A stretch of 64,000 nucleotides of DNA from CAWINY01 sp963837635 (lineage in GTDB: Bacteria > Acidobacteriota > Terriglobia > Terriglobales > Acidobacteriaceae). The DNA lies in NCBI GenBank assembly GCA_963837635.1, contig CAWINY010000004.1, positions 434,001 through 498,000 of the forward strand, given 5' to 3'. How positions within the stretch are numbered: position 1 is the stretch's first letter; each line of letters starts with the position of its first letter. The notes under the pieces are model-generated. The model was not told where the DNA came from. It was given only the letters and a program-made list of their open reading frames with translations, and ran no database searches. Shown piece after piece: positions 38,879-47,702 of this stretch. The position numbers and the translations under genes were made by a program.

Positions 38879-39150
38879 ATGCGAGATTTAGCCCGGCGCC
38901 TTCTTGCTTACGAAGCTGTTGCTGGCACGAGCTCCGCGCCAGCGGAGTCTGCGGTTCTTCGCGTCTATGAGAAACTGCGCCGGAGTTTATGTGCGCTCGC
39001 GGGCATTGCCGGTTTTCGTTCGCTCGCTTCTCGTGCTCTGACGTTAGCCCGGTTGGAGGCTCCCAGCCTTAGCTCGGTGCAGATCACAGCGGAAGGAGAC
39101 TTACAGGGTCTCGCTGACCTTGATCCGCCAATTGATCTTCGCATTGACGG
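38879..39150 (+). pseudogene. Conserved hypothetical protein, 3' end lost to IS3
   Basis: From ATG 38879: MRDLARRLLAYEAVAG, ESAVLRVYEKLRRSL, GFRSLASRALTLARLE, ITAEGDLQGL. I recall this N-terminal pattern from uncharacterised proteins of Acidobacteriota and others, which continue further with hydrophobic segments. Similarity ends about 39120-39150 where IS3 sequence begins; the open frame then runs antisense through the IS to 39298. Confidence 0.6.
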
Positions 39151-39159
39151 GAATCGGGG

Positions 39160-39384
39160 TAACGAGTTGCCGCCAGATGCGCGGCCAGCCGTAGGCCCCG
39201 CGATTTTCTGCATAAGCGGCACGAATGTGGACCAGGAGCGCGTCGTCGCTCAAATGCCGGTGCTGGGCTATCTTCCGGCGCCGCGCCAGATGTGGTAGTA
39301 ACCGGAGACGCTTACCCCGAGTACGTGGCATTGCACCCGGATCGGCCAGACCCGCTTGTGGCGTTGAATAAAGGCGTACTTCAT
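39160..39384 (-). pseudogene. IS3 OrfB, frameshifted N-terminal fragment
   Basis: ATG 39384 overlaps the orfA stop as ATGA. It reads KYAFIQRHKRVWPIRVQCHV, then LGVSVSGYYHIWRGAGR and a stop. The family sequence goes on in the next frame (KIAQHRHLSDDALLVHIRAA, YAENRGAYGWPRIWRQL) until about 39165. Catalytic DDE residues are absent. Confidence 0.8.
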
Positions 39385-39677
39385 TTCTGGCCCTTGGCGA
39401 AGAACGCCGTCGCTTTTTCCAGGATGTCGCGCTCCATCGTCACCCGCGCCAGTTCGGCCCGCAGACGACTGATCTCCATCTGCTCGGGGCTCACCTGCGG
39501 CTTGCCCCTGGCCCCCTTCAGCCTTCCGGCTCGATGCGCCTTGATCCAGTTGCCCAAGGTCTGCTCAACCACCCCCAGGCTACGCGCCACCGCCGCCATG
39601 CTCTGGCCCGACTCAACAAGTCGTACCGCCTCCTGCTTGAACTCAAGCGTGTAACGTCCCCGTTTCGCCTTTGTCAT
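39381..39677 (-). CDS. IS3 transposase OrfA
   Basis: 98 residues: RGRYTLEFKQEAVRLVESGQ, then SMAAVARSLGVVEQTLGNWI (helix-turn-helix), then a leucine-zipper-like tail (EISRLRAELARVTMERDILEKA). Typical OrfA of the IS3 group. Intact, but orphaned because OrfB is broken. Confidence 0.93.
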   Translation of the reverse strand: MTKAKRGRYTLEFKQEAVRLVESGQSMAAVARSLGVVEQTLGNWIKAHRAGRLKGARGKPQVSPEQMEISRLRAELARVTMERDILEKATAFFAKGQK

Positions 39678-39720
39678 CTTCGTCCCATTTCGCTATTAAA
39701 GCAGCTCGCTAAGGGATACA

Positions 39721-40097
39721 TTTTGCGGGGGCAAGGTCAAGGTGTTTGGCATGGTTCGTGCTGATGCGGTATTCTGATGCCTTCAAACATCATTATGCAT
39801 TTGAAAATATGGCTGCTGCGCGTTAAGGTAGGAATGCTGAAGTTGCTCTTCCAATCCGTCGCCGCCCAGAGTGTTCGTGCATGTACTCAGGGTGCAATGT
39901 TCGCCTTCATCAAGGCTGGTTCATAACGGCCAGCTAGCAAGTTAATCAACTTACTCCTTGCGAACAGCCAACGTCGGCAACCACTGTGGGTCGTTGTCGT
40001 TGCCCTCCTTAAATACAATGTGGGTTCAAGCATTTGAGGCTGATCCTTTCAATGCAAATCCAGCGGTGAAACTTAGGCCCTGAACCGGTGGCTACAT
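39721..40097. other. Intergenic stretch before the HAD gene
   Basis: 377 bp with lower GC than its neighbours. No gene, tRNA or clear repeat seen. The promoter of the HAD-hydrolase operon presumably lies at its right end. Confidence 0.5.
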
Positions 40098-40946
40098 ATG
40101 AATGATAATTTCGTCAAACGTTACCTTTTTGCCAGTGATTTCGACCAGACGCTCAGCTTCAACGACTCTGGTTATGTGCTCAGCGAGCTGCTTGAGATTC
40201 CCGTGGAGGAATTCAAGCGTAAGGCGAACGGCATGGCAGAGCTAAACTTGGTTCAGCAAGGCGCTGAGCTGGCATATTTACTCCTGCATGATCCGCAATT
40301 CCGCAGCCGTGTTCGCCGCGAGCATCTGCTCCAAGTCGGGAAGCTAATTCCTCTTAAACAGAACATCGAGCTGCTTTACAGGCTTCTCGATAACGGTATC
40401 GACGGATACCACTTCGATTTCTTCGTACTGTCTGCTGCGCCGGTGGAAATCGTCCAATCCGCCCTCGCGGGCATTGTGCCTGCGGACCACATCTTCGGGA
40501 CCGAGTTCACATACAACGCCACCGGCGAAATTGAGACGATCGCTCGCACAACGGCTGGCTACGGCAAGGTCGCACGTCTCGACCAACTGCAGGAGGACTT
40601 GGCGATAGGTCCGGGGCACCTTATTTACGCCGGCGATGGTAGCTCTGATCTCCATGCCATGCTGCATGTGAACGGCGACGACGGACTAACTATCGCTGTG
40701 TCTGAGACGCGGAAGGTCACGCGAGTCGCGCAACGCACAGTACTGAGCTCGAACGCGCTCGCGATGCTCGTTCCGATTCTTGAAAAGGTCGTTGGCTGGG
40801 ATCAATCGCAGGTTCGCGAATTCTTCGAGTCGAACGGATTTCTCGTCCAGGAGTGGACAAAAGTTCGAACAGACTGGTTAACGCTACGTCCGACAGAAAC
40901 GGAAATAGAAACAGGATTAGTCGAGAGCGCACATGACAATGCTTAA
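40098..40946 (+). CDS. HAD-superfamily phosphatase (phosphoserine phosphatase-like)
   Basis: 282 residues. HAD motif I is FASDFDQTLS (nucleophile Asp ~14, acid Asp ~16), motif II FFVLSAAP, Lys in TTAGYGKVARLDQL, motif III/IV LIYAGDGSSDLHAM. The helical cap between motifs I and II (ELLEIPVEEFKRKANGMAEL) fits the C1-cap, PSP-like subgroup. Substrate unknown. It is the first gene of a small operon: the next gene starts 14 bp before its stop. Codon use looks less GC-rich than in neighbours, which could mean transfer. Confidence 0.85.
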   Translation: MNDNFVKRYLFASDFDQTLSFNDSGYVLSELLEIPVEEFKRKANGMAELNLVQQGAELAYLLLHDPQFRSRVRREHLLQVGKLIPLKQNIELLYRLLDNGIDGYHFDFFVLSAAPVEIVQSALAGIVPADHIFGTEFTYNATGEIETIARTTAGYGKVARLDQLQEDLAIGPGHLIYAGDGSSDLHAMLHVNGDDGLTIAVSETRKVTRVAQRTVLSSNALAMLVPILEKVVGWDQSQVREFFESNGFLVQEWTKVRTDWLTLRPTETEIETGLVESAHDNA

Positions 40947-41154
40947 CTCGATAGGATGGATTGCAACCGCAGTGTTCTCAAGTTCCTATTTTTGCAGGCA
41001 AGCAACGACACTGCGAAGGATTCAGGCGGTAGCTGCTCTCATCTGGGTAGTTTACGGTTTCCTCATCGGTGCCATGCCCGTGGTGGTTGCGAACATTATT
41101 GTCGCGACGGCTGCCGTCTACTCTTCGTTCAGGGCATCCCAGAGCATTTCATGA
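40933..41154 (+). CDS. Small inner-membrane protein, YgjV/SemiSWEET-like
   Basis: 73 residues, about three transmembrane helices: SIGWIATAVFSSSYFCRQ, ALIWVVYGFLIGAMPVVV, NIIVATAAVYSSF. The pattern GWIAT..F..SY..R......R..Q resembles the half-transporter YgjV-like family. It overlaps the HAD gene by 14 bp and its stop codon by ATGA with the next, truncated reading frame. Confidence 0.7.
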   Translation: MTMLNSIGWIATAVFSSSYFCRQATTLRRIQAVAALIWVVYGFLIGAMPVVVANIIVATAAVYSSFRASQSIS

Positions 41155-41206
41155 TCGCCATTGTCCTGGCGCTCGCTGGCATCGGATTGCTAATGAAATG
41201 GGAGTT
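41151..41206 (+). pseudogene. Third gene of HAD operon, cut off by IS200
   Basis: ATG at 41151 overlaps the previous stop (ATGA). It reads IAIVLALAGIGLLMKWEF, a membrane-helix start, and then runs straight into the IS200 left-end hairpin at 41207. No continuation is visible to the right of the IS. Tight overlap with the previous gene argues that it was once a real gene. Confidence 0.5.
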
Positions 41207-41842
41207 CCCCCGGCTCTGCCGGGGAGGCACGCGAAGTTTGACAGATACGGGAGTCCATCCAAGAAACTCCTGGCGTGAGCCGCGAAGCACACGCAAAGGA
41301 GAAACTGGATGGACGAGTATGAAAGCTTAAGCCACTCGAAATGGGAGTGCAAATACCATGTGGTGTTTATCCCAAAGGGCCGGCGGAAAGCGTTGTATGG
41401 GGAGTTGCGGAAGTATTTGGGAGAGGTGTTCCGCAAACTGGCGGAGCAGAAGGAAAGCCGGATTGAGGAAGGGCATCTGCTGGCGGACCACGTGCACATG
41501 TTGATATCGATCCCGCCGAAGTACGCGGTGGCGCAGGTGGTTGGGTTTATGAAAGGGAAGAGTGCGATTCATCTGGCGCGAGTGTACGGAGGGCGGAAAC
41601 AGAATTTTGTAGGGCAGAGTTTCTGGGCGCGGGGATACTTTGTGTCGACGGTCGGGCGGGACGAGACATCGATCCGAGAGTACATCCGCACGCAGGAGGA
41701 AGAGGACAAGCGCCTGGATCAGTTGAACATGTGGCGCTGAAGGGGCCACCTTCAGGTGGCCAAGAATGTCGGGGCCGCGTTAGCGACCCCGCTCAGCCGC
41801 TTTGAGCGGCTCACATCCTAAAGCCCCCGGCTCTGCCGGGGG
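41207..41842 (+). mobile_element. IS200/IS605-type element with hairpin ends
   Basis: Left end: CCCCCGGCTCTGCCGGGG at 41207-41224. Right end: CCCCCGGCTCTGCCGGGGG at 41824-41842. Both are the same subterminal hairpin, as expected for single-strand transposition by a Y1 transposase. Additional small palindromes (GGCCACCTTCAGGTGGCC; GAGCCGCTCAAAGCGGCTGA on the minus strand) precede the right end. The true cleavage sites could lie some bases outside. Confidence 0.85.
41309..41740 (+). CDS. tnpA: IS200-family Y1 (HUH) transposase
   Basis: 143 residues. WECKYHVVFIPKGRRKALYG at the N-terminus, the HUH motif in LLADHVHMLISIPPK, and the catalytic Tyr region IREYIRTQEEEDKRLDQLNMW. These enzymes cut single-stranded DNA at hairpin ends. 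Intact, with hairpins on both sides, so the element may be mobile. Relatives of this protein (RAYTs) can also spread REP sequences, which is relevant in this repeat-rich genome. Confidence 0.95.
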   Translation: MDEYESLSHSKWECKYHVVFIPKGRRKALYGELRKYLGEVFRKLAEQKESRIEEGHLLADHVHMLISIPPKYAVAQVVGFMKGKSAIHLARVYGGRKQNFVGQSFWARGYFVSTVGRDETSIREYIRTQEEEDKRLDQLNMWR

Positions 41843-41846
41843 ATAT

Positions 41847-42092
41847 TTACTCAGTGCGGTCTTCGTGATGAAAGAGAAGAGCAGCAACTCGCTCCAACTG
41901 GCTGCCAGACCTGTGTGCCATTACGGTACCCGAGGTAATACTGCCCTCCTCGTGGCATTCTGTGTTTCCATCCGGGGTTAGGATGACATGTGGCTTCAAT
42001 TTGTTGTTGCTTGCGTAGGCGGGCTTGCAGTAGCGCCAAGAGCCGGAAGAGAGCCTGATGTATTTGTAAAGTGCAACTCGGGTGTTCGCCAA
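41847..42092 (-). pseudogene. Tyrosine recombinase/integrase N-terminal relic
   Basis: From 42092: TRVALYKYIRLSSGSWRYCK, then NNKLKPHVILTPDGNTECHEEG, matching the N-terminal arm-binding region of phage-type integrases. Then a 1-nt frameshift; the sequence resumes as QYYLGYRNGTQVWQPVGAS. It ends at the IS200 end, with no catalytic domain. It reads away from tRNA-Leu(CAG), 127 bp upstream. Confidence 0.7.
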
Positions 42093-42218
42093 TTTCGGTA
42101 TCTCCTGCGAGTCAATACCGAGAAAAGCGAGAACTCAAGATTATGGAATTGCAGCACGCCCCCAAAAACGTTAGGACGGCTGTTAGGAAGCCGTCCATCC
42201 CGTTGATTCTAATATATT

Positions 42219-42305
<87 letters not shown>

Positions 42306-42676
42306 TTCTGTCCCAACGACCGCTTCACGCCCGTTGGAACTCCAGGGAGCGCGTGTGCGCCAGCGGGGGAACGCCCGCCTGTTGGTGAAGGACTACTCGT
42401 TCATTGTATCGTGTGGAACGTATCTGTCAAACCCACCCTGCATTTACGGCACCGGGTCCCATTCGGGTCCTGCCAGCCGCCAGTTGCGAGCTTCAGAAAT
42501 TCGTAATTTCCCGCTGCTTTCAACAACCGCGCTCCCGCCCTGCGCTTCTAAGAGAAAGAAGGGCTCCATTCGTTGATAAGAACCCCACTTTGGCCGGGAT
42601 GAGCCGACAATTATTTTGATACGGATTCCAAACGTTATCGATGCAGGTTTCAACTGTTGAAGAGAGAAGGGAAGGC
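42306..42676. other. Gene-free stretch before BON protein
   Basis: 371 bp with no convincing gene or repeat. It holds the promoter of the BON gene and, on the other strand, that of tRNA-Leu. Confidence 0.5.
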
Positions 42677-43684
42677 ATGAAGCTGTCGAAACTGGTACTC
42701 ACGGCGGCGCTCGCTTTGGCCGCCAGTTATGGCGTGGCGCAGATGGCGCCCGGCGGAACGCCCATGGGTGGCCAGCAGCCCGGCATGGGCCAGCCCGGTG
42801 GCATGCATCTGCCCGGCATGGGCGAGCCGGGGATGAGTGGTACCTCCACTACCACTCCCGGCATGGAACAGCCCCGGGGCGACGATCAGACTCTCGATCG
42901 CCAGATCTGCGAGGAGCTGCGCACCCAGTCCGAGATGAGCCACGTTCAGGCGCGCGTAGAGAACGGGGTGGTTTACCTGGAGGGCTCGGTTCCGCGCAAG
43001 GAAGATCGCAAACAAGCCGAGGAGCTCGTGCACGCGATTCCTGGCGTCCGTGGGGTGAAGGACAAGCTGAAAGTTGAACCGATCACTACGTCCGAGCTGA
43101 CGGGTACCAGCCGGGAGTCCAGTACGGCAGGCAGCATCGCCGGCGACACGCAAGCCGAATCCGGCACAACCGTGGCGGGAGATGGCAACCCCGCCTCGAA
43201 CCCTGGCAGGCAAGGCACCATGCCGCAGAGCAACCCTAACGCCTCGCCAGCATCAGCGGGAGGTACGGCGGGCGCTGCCGCACAGACCGCTGGAACCGGC
43301 GCAAACCAGGGCGCGTCGAGCCCAAGCGTTGGCGTCCCACCGGCGGCTCCTGCCGCTCGTTCGAATGAAGCCAGTTACGGCAGCCGGACGTCATCCCCGC
43401 AACTGCAGCAGATGATCGACAACGCCTTGCGCAACGAAGCCACGCTCGCTCACGATAGCCTCGCGGTAAACGTCAGCGACACAAGCATTGATCTGCAAGG
43501 CGCTGTACGCAGCGGGCAGGAAAAGCAGATCGCCATGCGCATTGCTCAGTCCTATGCCAGAAACAGGAAGGTGATCGACCACCTCACGGTCGCGGGCGGC
43601 ACCAGTGGTACGAATAGTGTGAACTCCGGTGCAACCGGCACCGCAACCGGCGCGAATACCACTAATTCAACGCCGCGGCCATGA
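42677..43684 (+). CDS. Secreted protein with two BON domains
   Basis: 335 residues from ATG 42677, with GAAGGGAAGGC just before. Signal peptide LSKLVLTAALALAASYGVAQ. Then a Gly/Pro/Met-rich repeat (PGMGQPGGMHLPGMGEPGM). BON domain 1 ~75-135 (QARVENGVVYLEGSVPRKED); a long Ser/Gly/Ala/Thr-rich linker; BON domain 2 ~250-310 (LAVNVSDTSIDLQGAVRSGQEK). BON domains bind membranes or pore proteins in the periplasm. Role unknown. Confidence 0.88.
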   Translation: MKLSKLVLTAALALAASYGVAQMAPGGTPMGGQQPGMGQPGGMHLPGMGEPGMSGTSTTTPGMEQPRGDDQTLDRQICEELRTQSEMSHVQARVENGVVYLEGSVPRKEDRKQAEELVHAIPGVRGVKDKLKVEPITTSELTGTSRESSTAGSIAGDTQAESGTTVAGDGNPASNPGRQGTMPQSNPNASPASAGGTAGAAAQTAGTGANQGASSPSVGVPPAAPAARSNEASYGSRTSSPQLQQMIDNALRNEATLAHDSLAVNVSDTSIDLQGAVRSGQEKQIAMRIAQSYARNRKVIDHLTVAGGTSGTNSVNSGATGTATGANTTNSTPRP

Positions 43685-43728
43685 TCGCGTCCAGCACCTT
43701 CGCCAATCTTAGAGAATTGTGTCTTTCC

Positions 43729-45813
43729 TCATTCCCCAACCAGCGCCTCCATCGCTTCTTCGCCGATCACCTTCACGCCGAGTTCGCGTGCTTTGTCGAG
43801 CTTGGAGCCGGCCTCCTCACCCGCGACAACATAATCCGTCTTCTTGCTCACCGCCCCGGAGACTTTTCCGCCCGCGTCCTCGATCAGCTTTTTTGCCTCT
43901 TCGCGCGTGTAGCGGGAGAGGGCACCAGTCAGAACGAAGGTCTTGCCCGCCAGCTTGGCCCCTCGTTGTTTCTTGCGGCCAGCAAGGGTCAACCCTTCCA
44001 GCTTAGCCTCGTCGCGTAACCGCTCCACGAGTTTTCGGTTACCGGGCTCCAGGAAGAACTCACGGATGCTGGCCGCAATTCTCGGGCCCACTTCCTCGAC
44101 CTGCTGTAACTCCTCAATGCTCTGCGCATCATCGTCGCGGATGGCCGCCTCGATCAAAGCGTCCATGCTGCCGAAGTGCTGCGCCAGGAACTCTGCCGTG
44201 CGCTCCCCAACAAAGCGGATGCCCAGCCCAAAGATTACCCGCTCCAGCGGCAGCTTCTTCGATTGCGCGATTTCGTGGAGCACGTTTTGCGCGGACTTGT
44301 CGCCCATGCGCTCCAGTCCGAGCAGGTCTTCTTTCGTCAGCTTGTAGAGATCGGCGACGTTCCTCACCAGGCCTCGCTCGGTGAGTTGCGCAACCAGCAC
44401 GTCGCCCAGGCCGTCGATGTTCATTACCGGGCGGGCGGCAAAGTGCAGGATGGTTTCCCGCAGCTTGGCCGGACAGTTGGCGTTGACGCAGCGGTGGTCC
44501 GCCTCGCCTTCGATCCGCACCACGTGGCCGCCGCATTCGGGGCAGGCCGGCGGCATGTGAAACTGACGCTCGTCGTTTGGTCGTGACACGACCTTTACCA
44601 CCTTAGGGATGACGTCGCCGCCGCGCTCCACCAGCACCACGTCGCCGATCCTAACTCCAAGCCCCTCGACGAAGTCCATGTTGTGCAGTGTGGCGCGGGA
44701 CACCGTCGTGCCGCCGATGGAAACTGGCTTCAGGACGGCAACCGGCGTCAGCTTGCCGGTGCGACCCACATTCACGGCAATGTCCTCGATGGTGGTTTCG
44801 CCCGAGCGCGCCGCGTACTTGTAGGCGATGGCCCAACGCGGCGCCTTGCCGGTGAAACCCAACTCGCCCCAGAGCCGTGTCTCGTTCACCTTGATCACGA
44901 TGCCGTCGATCTCATAGGGAAGGGAATCGCGCTTCGCCTCCCATCGGGAAATGAACTGCCACACCTCGTCAATCGACTTCGCCAGGCTCCAATGCGGATT
45001 GACTTTGAACCCGGCGGTGGTCAGCGCCTCCAGTGCCTGTGCGTGGGTGGGGAACGCCTCGCGCCCGTTAGTCCGCACGAAATAGGAAAAGAAGTCGAGC
45101 CGCCGTTGCGCCGTGATGTTCGGCTCCAGGACGCGCACCGCGCCCGCCGCCGCATTGCGGGGATTGGCGAACTTCGCCAGGTTCTGCCGCTCGCGCTCTT
45201 CGTTCATCCGCTCGAAGGCGGTGAGTGGGATCAGCACCTCGCCACGCACCTCGAAATCGCGCGGCAGGCCGGCTTTCTTCAGCGCCTTGCCATGCACCAC
45301 CAGCGGCACCGAGCGCACGGTGCGCAGGTTCGGCGTGACGTCCTCACCCACCGAGCCGTCGCCCCGGGTGATGGCAAGCTTCAGTCTCGATGCGCCCTCC
45401 TCGTGCTCGTCTTCGCCATAGCGCAAGGCCATGGAGAGCCCGTCCAGCTTCAACTCGCAGACGTAGGTGACGTGCTGGCGCCCCGCCAGTTCCAGGACTC
45501 GCCGATGCCAATCACGGAGCTCCTGCTCGTTGTAAGCGTTGTCCAGCGAAAGCATCGGCGTCGAATGCGGCTCCTTGCGAAAGCCTTCGCGCGGCTTGCC
45601 GCCCACCCGCTGGGTGGGAGAATCCGGCGTGACCAGCTCCGGATGCTGCGCCTCCAGACGCTTGAGCTCGTTTATCAGCGCGTCGAACTCGGCGTCACTG
45701 ATTTCCGGCGAGTCCAGCACGTAATAGCGGTGTTCGTGATAGCGGATGGTCTCGCGCAGGCGCTCGATCCGGCTGACAACATCCGCGGTCGCGTGTTTGG
45801 CTGAGCTGGGCAT
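43729..45813 (-). CDS. ligA: NAD-dependent DNA ligase
   Basis: 694 residues. N-terminal Ia domain (YHEHRYYVLDSPEISDAEFD) for NMN binding; adenylation motif with catalytic Lys in CELKLDGLSMALRYG; OB fold; four-Cys zinc finger (CPECGGHVVRIEGEADHRCV...NCPAKL); HhH region (LPLERVIFGLGIRFVGERTAEFL); C-terminal BRCT (GKTFVLTGALSRYTREEAKKL). It seals nicks in replication and repair. ATG 45813 fits the family start; the open frame upstream to 45903 runs through a repeat. Confidence 0.98.
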   Translation of the reverse strand: MPSSAKHATADVVSRIERLRETIRYHEHRYYVLDSPEISDAEFDALINELKRLEAQHPELVTPDSPTQRVGGKPREGFRKEPHSTPMLSLDNAYNEQELRDWHRRVLELAGRQHVTYVCELKLDGLSMALRYGEDEHEEGASRLKLAITRGDGSVGEDVTPNLRTVRSVPLVVHGKALKKAGLPRDFEVRGEVLIPLTAFERMNEERERQNLAKFANPRNAAAGAVRVLEPNITAQRRLDFFSYFVRTNGREAFPTHAQALEALTTAGFKVNPHWSLAKSIDEVWQFISRWEAKRDSLPYEIDGIVIKVNETRLWGELGFTGKAPRWAIAYKYAARSGETTIEDIAVNVGRTGKLTPVAVLKPVSIGGTTVSRATLHNMDFVEGLGVRIGDVVLVERGGDVIPKVVKVVSRPNDERQFHMPPACPECGGHVVRIEGEADHRCVNANCPAKLRETILHFAARPVMNIDGLGDVLVAQLTERGLVRNVADLYKLTKEDLLGLERMGDKSAQNVLHEIAQSKKLPLERVIFGLGIRFVGERTAEFLAQHFGSMDALIEAAIRDDDAQSIEELQQVEEVGPRIAASIREFFLEPGNRKLVERLRDEAKLEGLTLAGRKKQRGAKLAGKTFVLTGALSRYTREEAKKLIEDAGGKVSGAVSKKTDYVVAGEEAGSKLDKARELGVKVIGEEAMEALVGE

Positions 45814-45844
45814 GGCAAACGCATTATAGCCACCCCGCAAAACT

Positions 45845-46100
45845 GATTCACCGCAGAGTACGCAGAGGGCACGGAGGAAGAGCGCAGAGGAAGACACTTT
45901 CAACGCGAAGGCGCGAAGACGCTAAGTAATAAAAGAAGAACGAAAGCCGCACGAGGGTACACGACGCATGATCAGAACCACGAGATTTGGTGCCGTAGAT
46001 CGTTCCTTCGCGCCTTCGCGGCTTCGCGTTGGACTCTTCTTTTGAATTCCTCTGCGCTCTTCCTCGGTGCCCTCTGCGTCCTCTGCGGTGAAGAGGTTTG
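45845..46100. repeat. TTCACCGCAGAG/TTCGCGTT composite repeat region
   Basis: Left part: TTCACCGCAGAGTACGCAGAGG, GAAGAGCGCAGAGG and CAACGCGAAGGCGCGAAGACGC. Right part holds the inverses: CTTCGCGCCTTCGCGGCTTCGCGTT, CCTCTGCGCTCTTCC and CCTCTGCGTCCTCTGCGGTGAA. The whole region between divergent ligA and xseA is a long imperfect inverted repeat with ~75-bp arms. Confidence 0.8.
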
Positions 46101-46132
46101 TCCGGTCAGGGAAAGGGTTTAGACTCGCCTCA

Positions 46133-47500
46133 GTGTCGGATCAATCCCAATTCGACTTCAGCTTCAGCCCGCCGTCGCGGCGGATCTGGACGGTCCGCGA
46201 CCTGGTCAGCGCGGTGCGCACGCACCTGGAGCGCGAATACAGCGACGTTTGGATCGAGGGCGAGATCTCCAATTTCCGCCCCGCTGACTCGGGCCATCTC
46301 TATTTCACGCTGAAGGACGACGCCGGCCAGATCCGCGCCGTGATGTTCCGCTCGCAGGCGCGGCTGCTGCGCTTCCGGCCCGACAACGGGCTTCAGGTGA
46401 TTGCCCGCGGGCGCATTACGGTTTATGAGTCGCGCGGCGAGTTGCAGCTTTCCGCCGAATACCTGGAGCCCAAGGGCGCTGGCGCCCTGCAGATCGCCTT
46501 CGAGCAGTTGAAAGCCAAGCTCGCCGCCGAGGGCCTGTTCGAGAGCTCCCGCAAGCGCCCGATCCCGGCGCTGCCCCGGCGCATTGGGGTGATCACTTCG
46601 GCTCGCGGCGCCGCGCTGCGCGACATCCTAAACGTGCTGCACCGCCGGCACGAGTCGGTGAACGTGCTGATCTATCCCGCGCAGGTACAGGGCGAGGCTG
46701 CCCCGGTCGAGGTCAGCGCCGGGCTGCGCTACTTCAGCCGTGAGCGGAACGTCGATGTGATCATCGTGGCCCGTGGCGGCGGTTCCGTCGAAGACCTGGC
46801 CGCCTTCAATAACGAAGGTCTGGCACGGACCGTGGCCGCGTCGACAATCCCGGTTATTTCCGCCGTGGGGCACGAGACCGATTTCACCATCTTCGACTTC
46901 GTCGCCGACCTGCGCGCGCCCACGCCGTCGGCCGCCGCCGAGATCGTCATCCGCTCCAAGCACGACCTGGAAGAGCATGTGGAGAACCTGCACCGCCGCC
47001 TGGCGCGCGCGGCCCGCTATCACTTGCTCATCGGACGCCAATCGCTAACGCAGACGGCGCAGCACGGCGCATTCGCGCGCATGGCGGAGTTGATCAACCG
47101 CCGCCAGCAGCGCGTGGATGATCTGGTCCACCGGCTGGCGCGCGCCCAGCGCGAGTATCTGAGCCACTTCCGCCAGCGGCTGGATATCGCCTCCGCTCGC
47201 GTCCGCTACCATGACCTGCGCCGGCAACTGGCGGGCATGAGCCGCATCCTCAATGGCCAGGGAAGCGCGCTGGCGTCCGCGATGCGAGCGGTCACCTTGA
47301 ACCGGCGGGTCGCGGCGGAACGGTTAACGGCGCGCCTTCAGGACCTATCCCCGCTTAACATCCTCGAGCGCGGCTATGCTCTGGTCTTCGACCGCGAGGG
47401 CAAGCTGGTGAAGTTTTCCGCGCAAGTCCGTGCCGGCGACCCGCTCCACATCCGTGTGGCGCATGGCGAGATCGATGCGACGGTGGAGAAGAGCGAGTGA
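46133..47500 (+). CDS. xseA: Exodeoxyribonuclease VII large subunit
   Basis: 455 residues from GTG 46133; an upstream frame from 46067 lies in the repeat region. N-terminal OB fold (TVRDLVSAVRTHLEREYSDVWIEGEISNF), catalytic region (RIGVITSARGAALRDILNVL; VIIVARGGGSVEDLAAFNNE; AVGHETDFTIFDFVADLRAPTPSAAAE), a long C-terminal coiled coil, and the ending LSPLNILERGYALVFD. Degrades single-stranded DNA with XseB, which is not seen nearby. Divergent from ligA. Confidence 0.96.
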   Translation: MSDQSQFDFSFSPPSRRIWTVRDLVSAVRTHLEREYSDVWIEGEISNFRPADSGHLYFTLKDDAGQIRAVMFRSQARLLRFRPDNGLQVIARGRITVYESRGELQLSAEYLEPKGAGALQIAFEQLKAKLAAEGLFESSRKRPIPALPRRIGVITSARGAALRDILNVLHRRHESVNVLIYPAQVQGEAAPVEVSAGLRYFSRERNVDVIIVARGGGSVEDLAAFNNEGLARTVAASTIPVISAVGHETDFTIFDFVADLRAPTPSAAAEIVIRSKHDLEEHVENLHRRLARAARYHLLIGRQSLTQTAQHGAFARMAELINRRQQRVDDLVHRLARAQREYLSHFRQRLDIASARVRYHDLRRQLAGMSRILNGQGSALASAMRAVTLNRRVAAERLTARLQDLSPLNILERGYALVFDREGKLVKFSAQVRAGDPLHIRVAHGEIDATVEKSE

Positions 47501-47520
47501 TTGTTTTTTCCCGATACTGC

Positions 47521-47667
47521 TGTCATCCCGAGCGAGCGCGAGGAGCGCGAGTCGAGGGACCTTGAGTTTCCATGCGAAGACCGCGAGGTCCTTCGACTCC
47601 GACCGCGCTTGCGTCAGGCCAAAAGCAGGCCTGACGCTTTTGGGCGCGGTCCTCGCTCAGGATGACA
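47521..47667. repeat. GTCATCC-type interspersed palindrome (copy 2)
   Basis: Begins TGTCATCCCGAGCGAGCGCG, contains GTCGAGGGACCTTGAG, then GAGGTCCTTCGACTCC, an inner palindrome GCGTCAGGCCAAAAGCAGGCCTGACGC, and ends CCTCGCTCAGGATGACA, the inverse of its start. Lies between convergent xseA and the GT39 gene. Confidence 0.85.
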
Positions 47668-47702
47668 ATTGTTAAGTGATTCTGGCTGATGGATAATGCA
47701 GG

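Larger units (their letters stand above)
39160..39720 (-). mobile_element. IS3-family remnant
   Basis: Contains an intact orfA and the first ~75 codons of orfB, which is frameshifted and cut off near 39160. The upstream terminus is probably TGTATCCCTTAGCGAG ending at 39720 (TG...CA-type end). The other end is missing, so it is immobile by itself. Confidence 0.8.
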
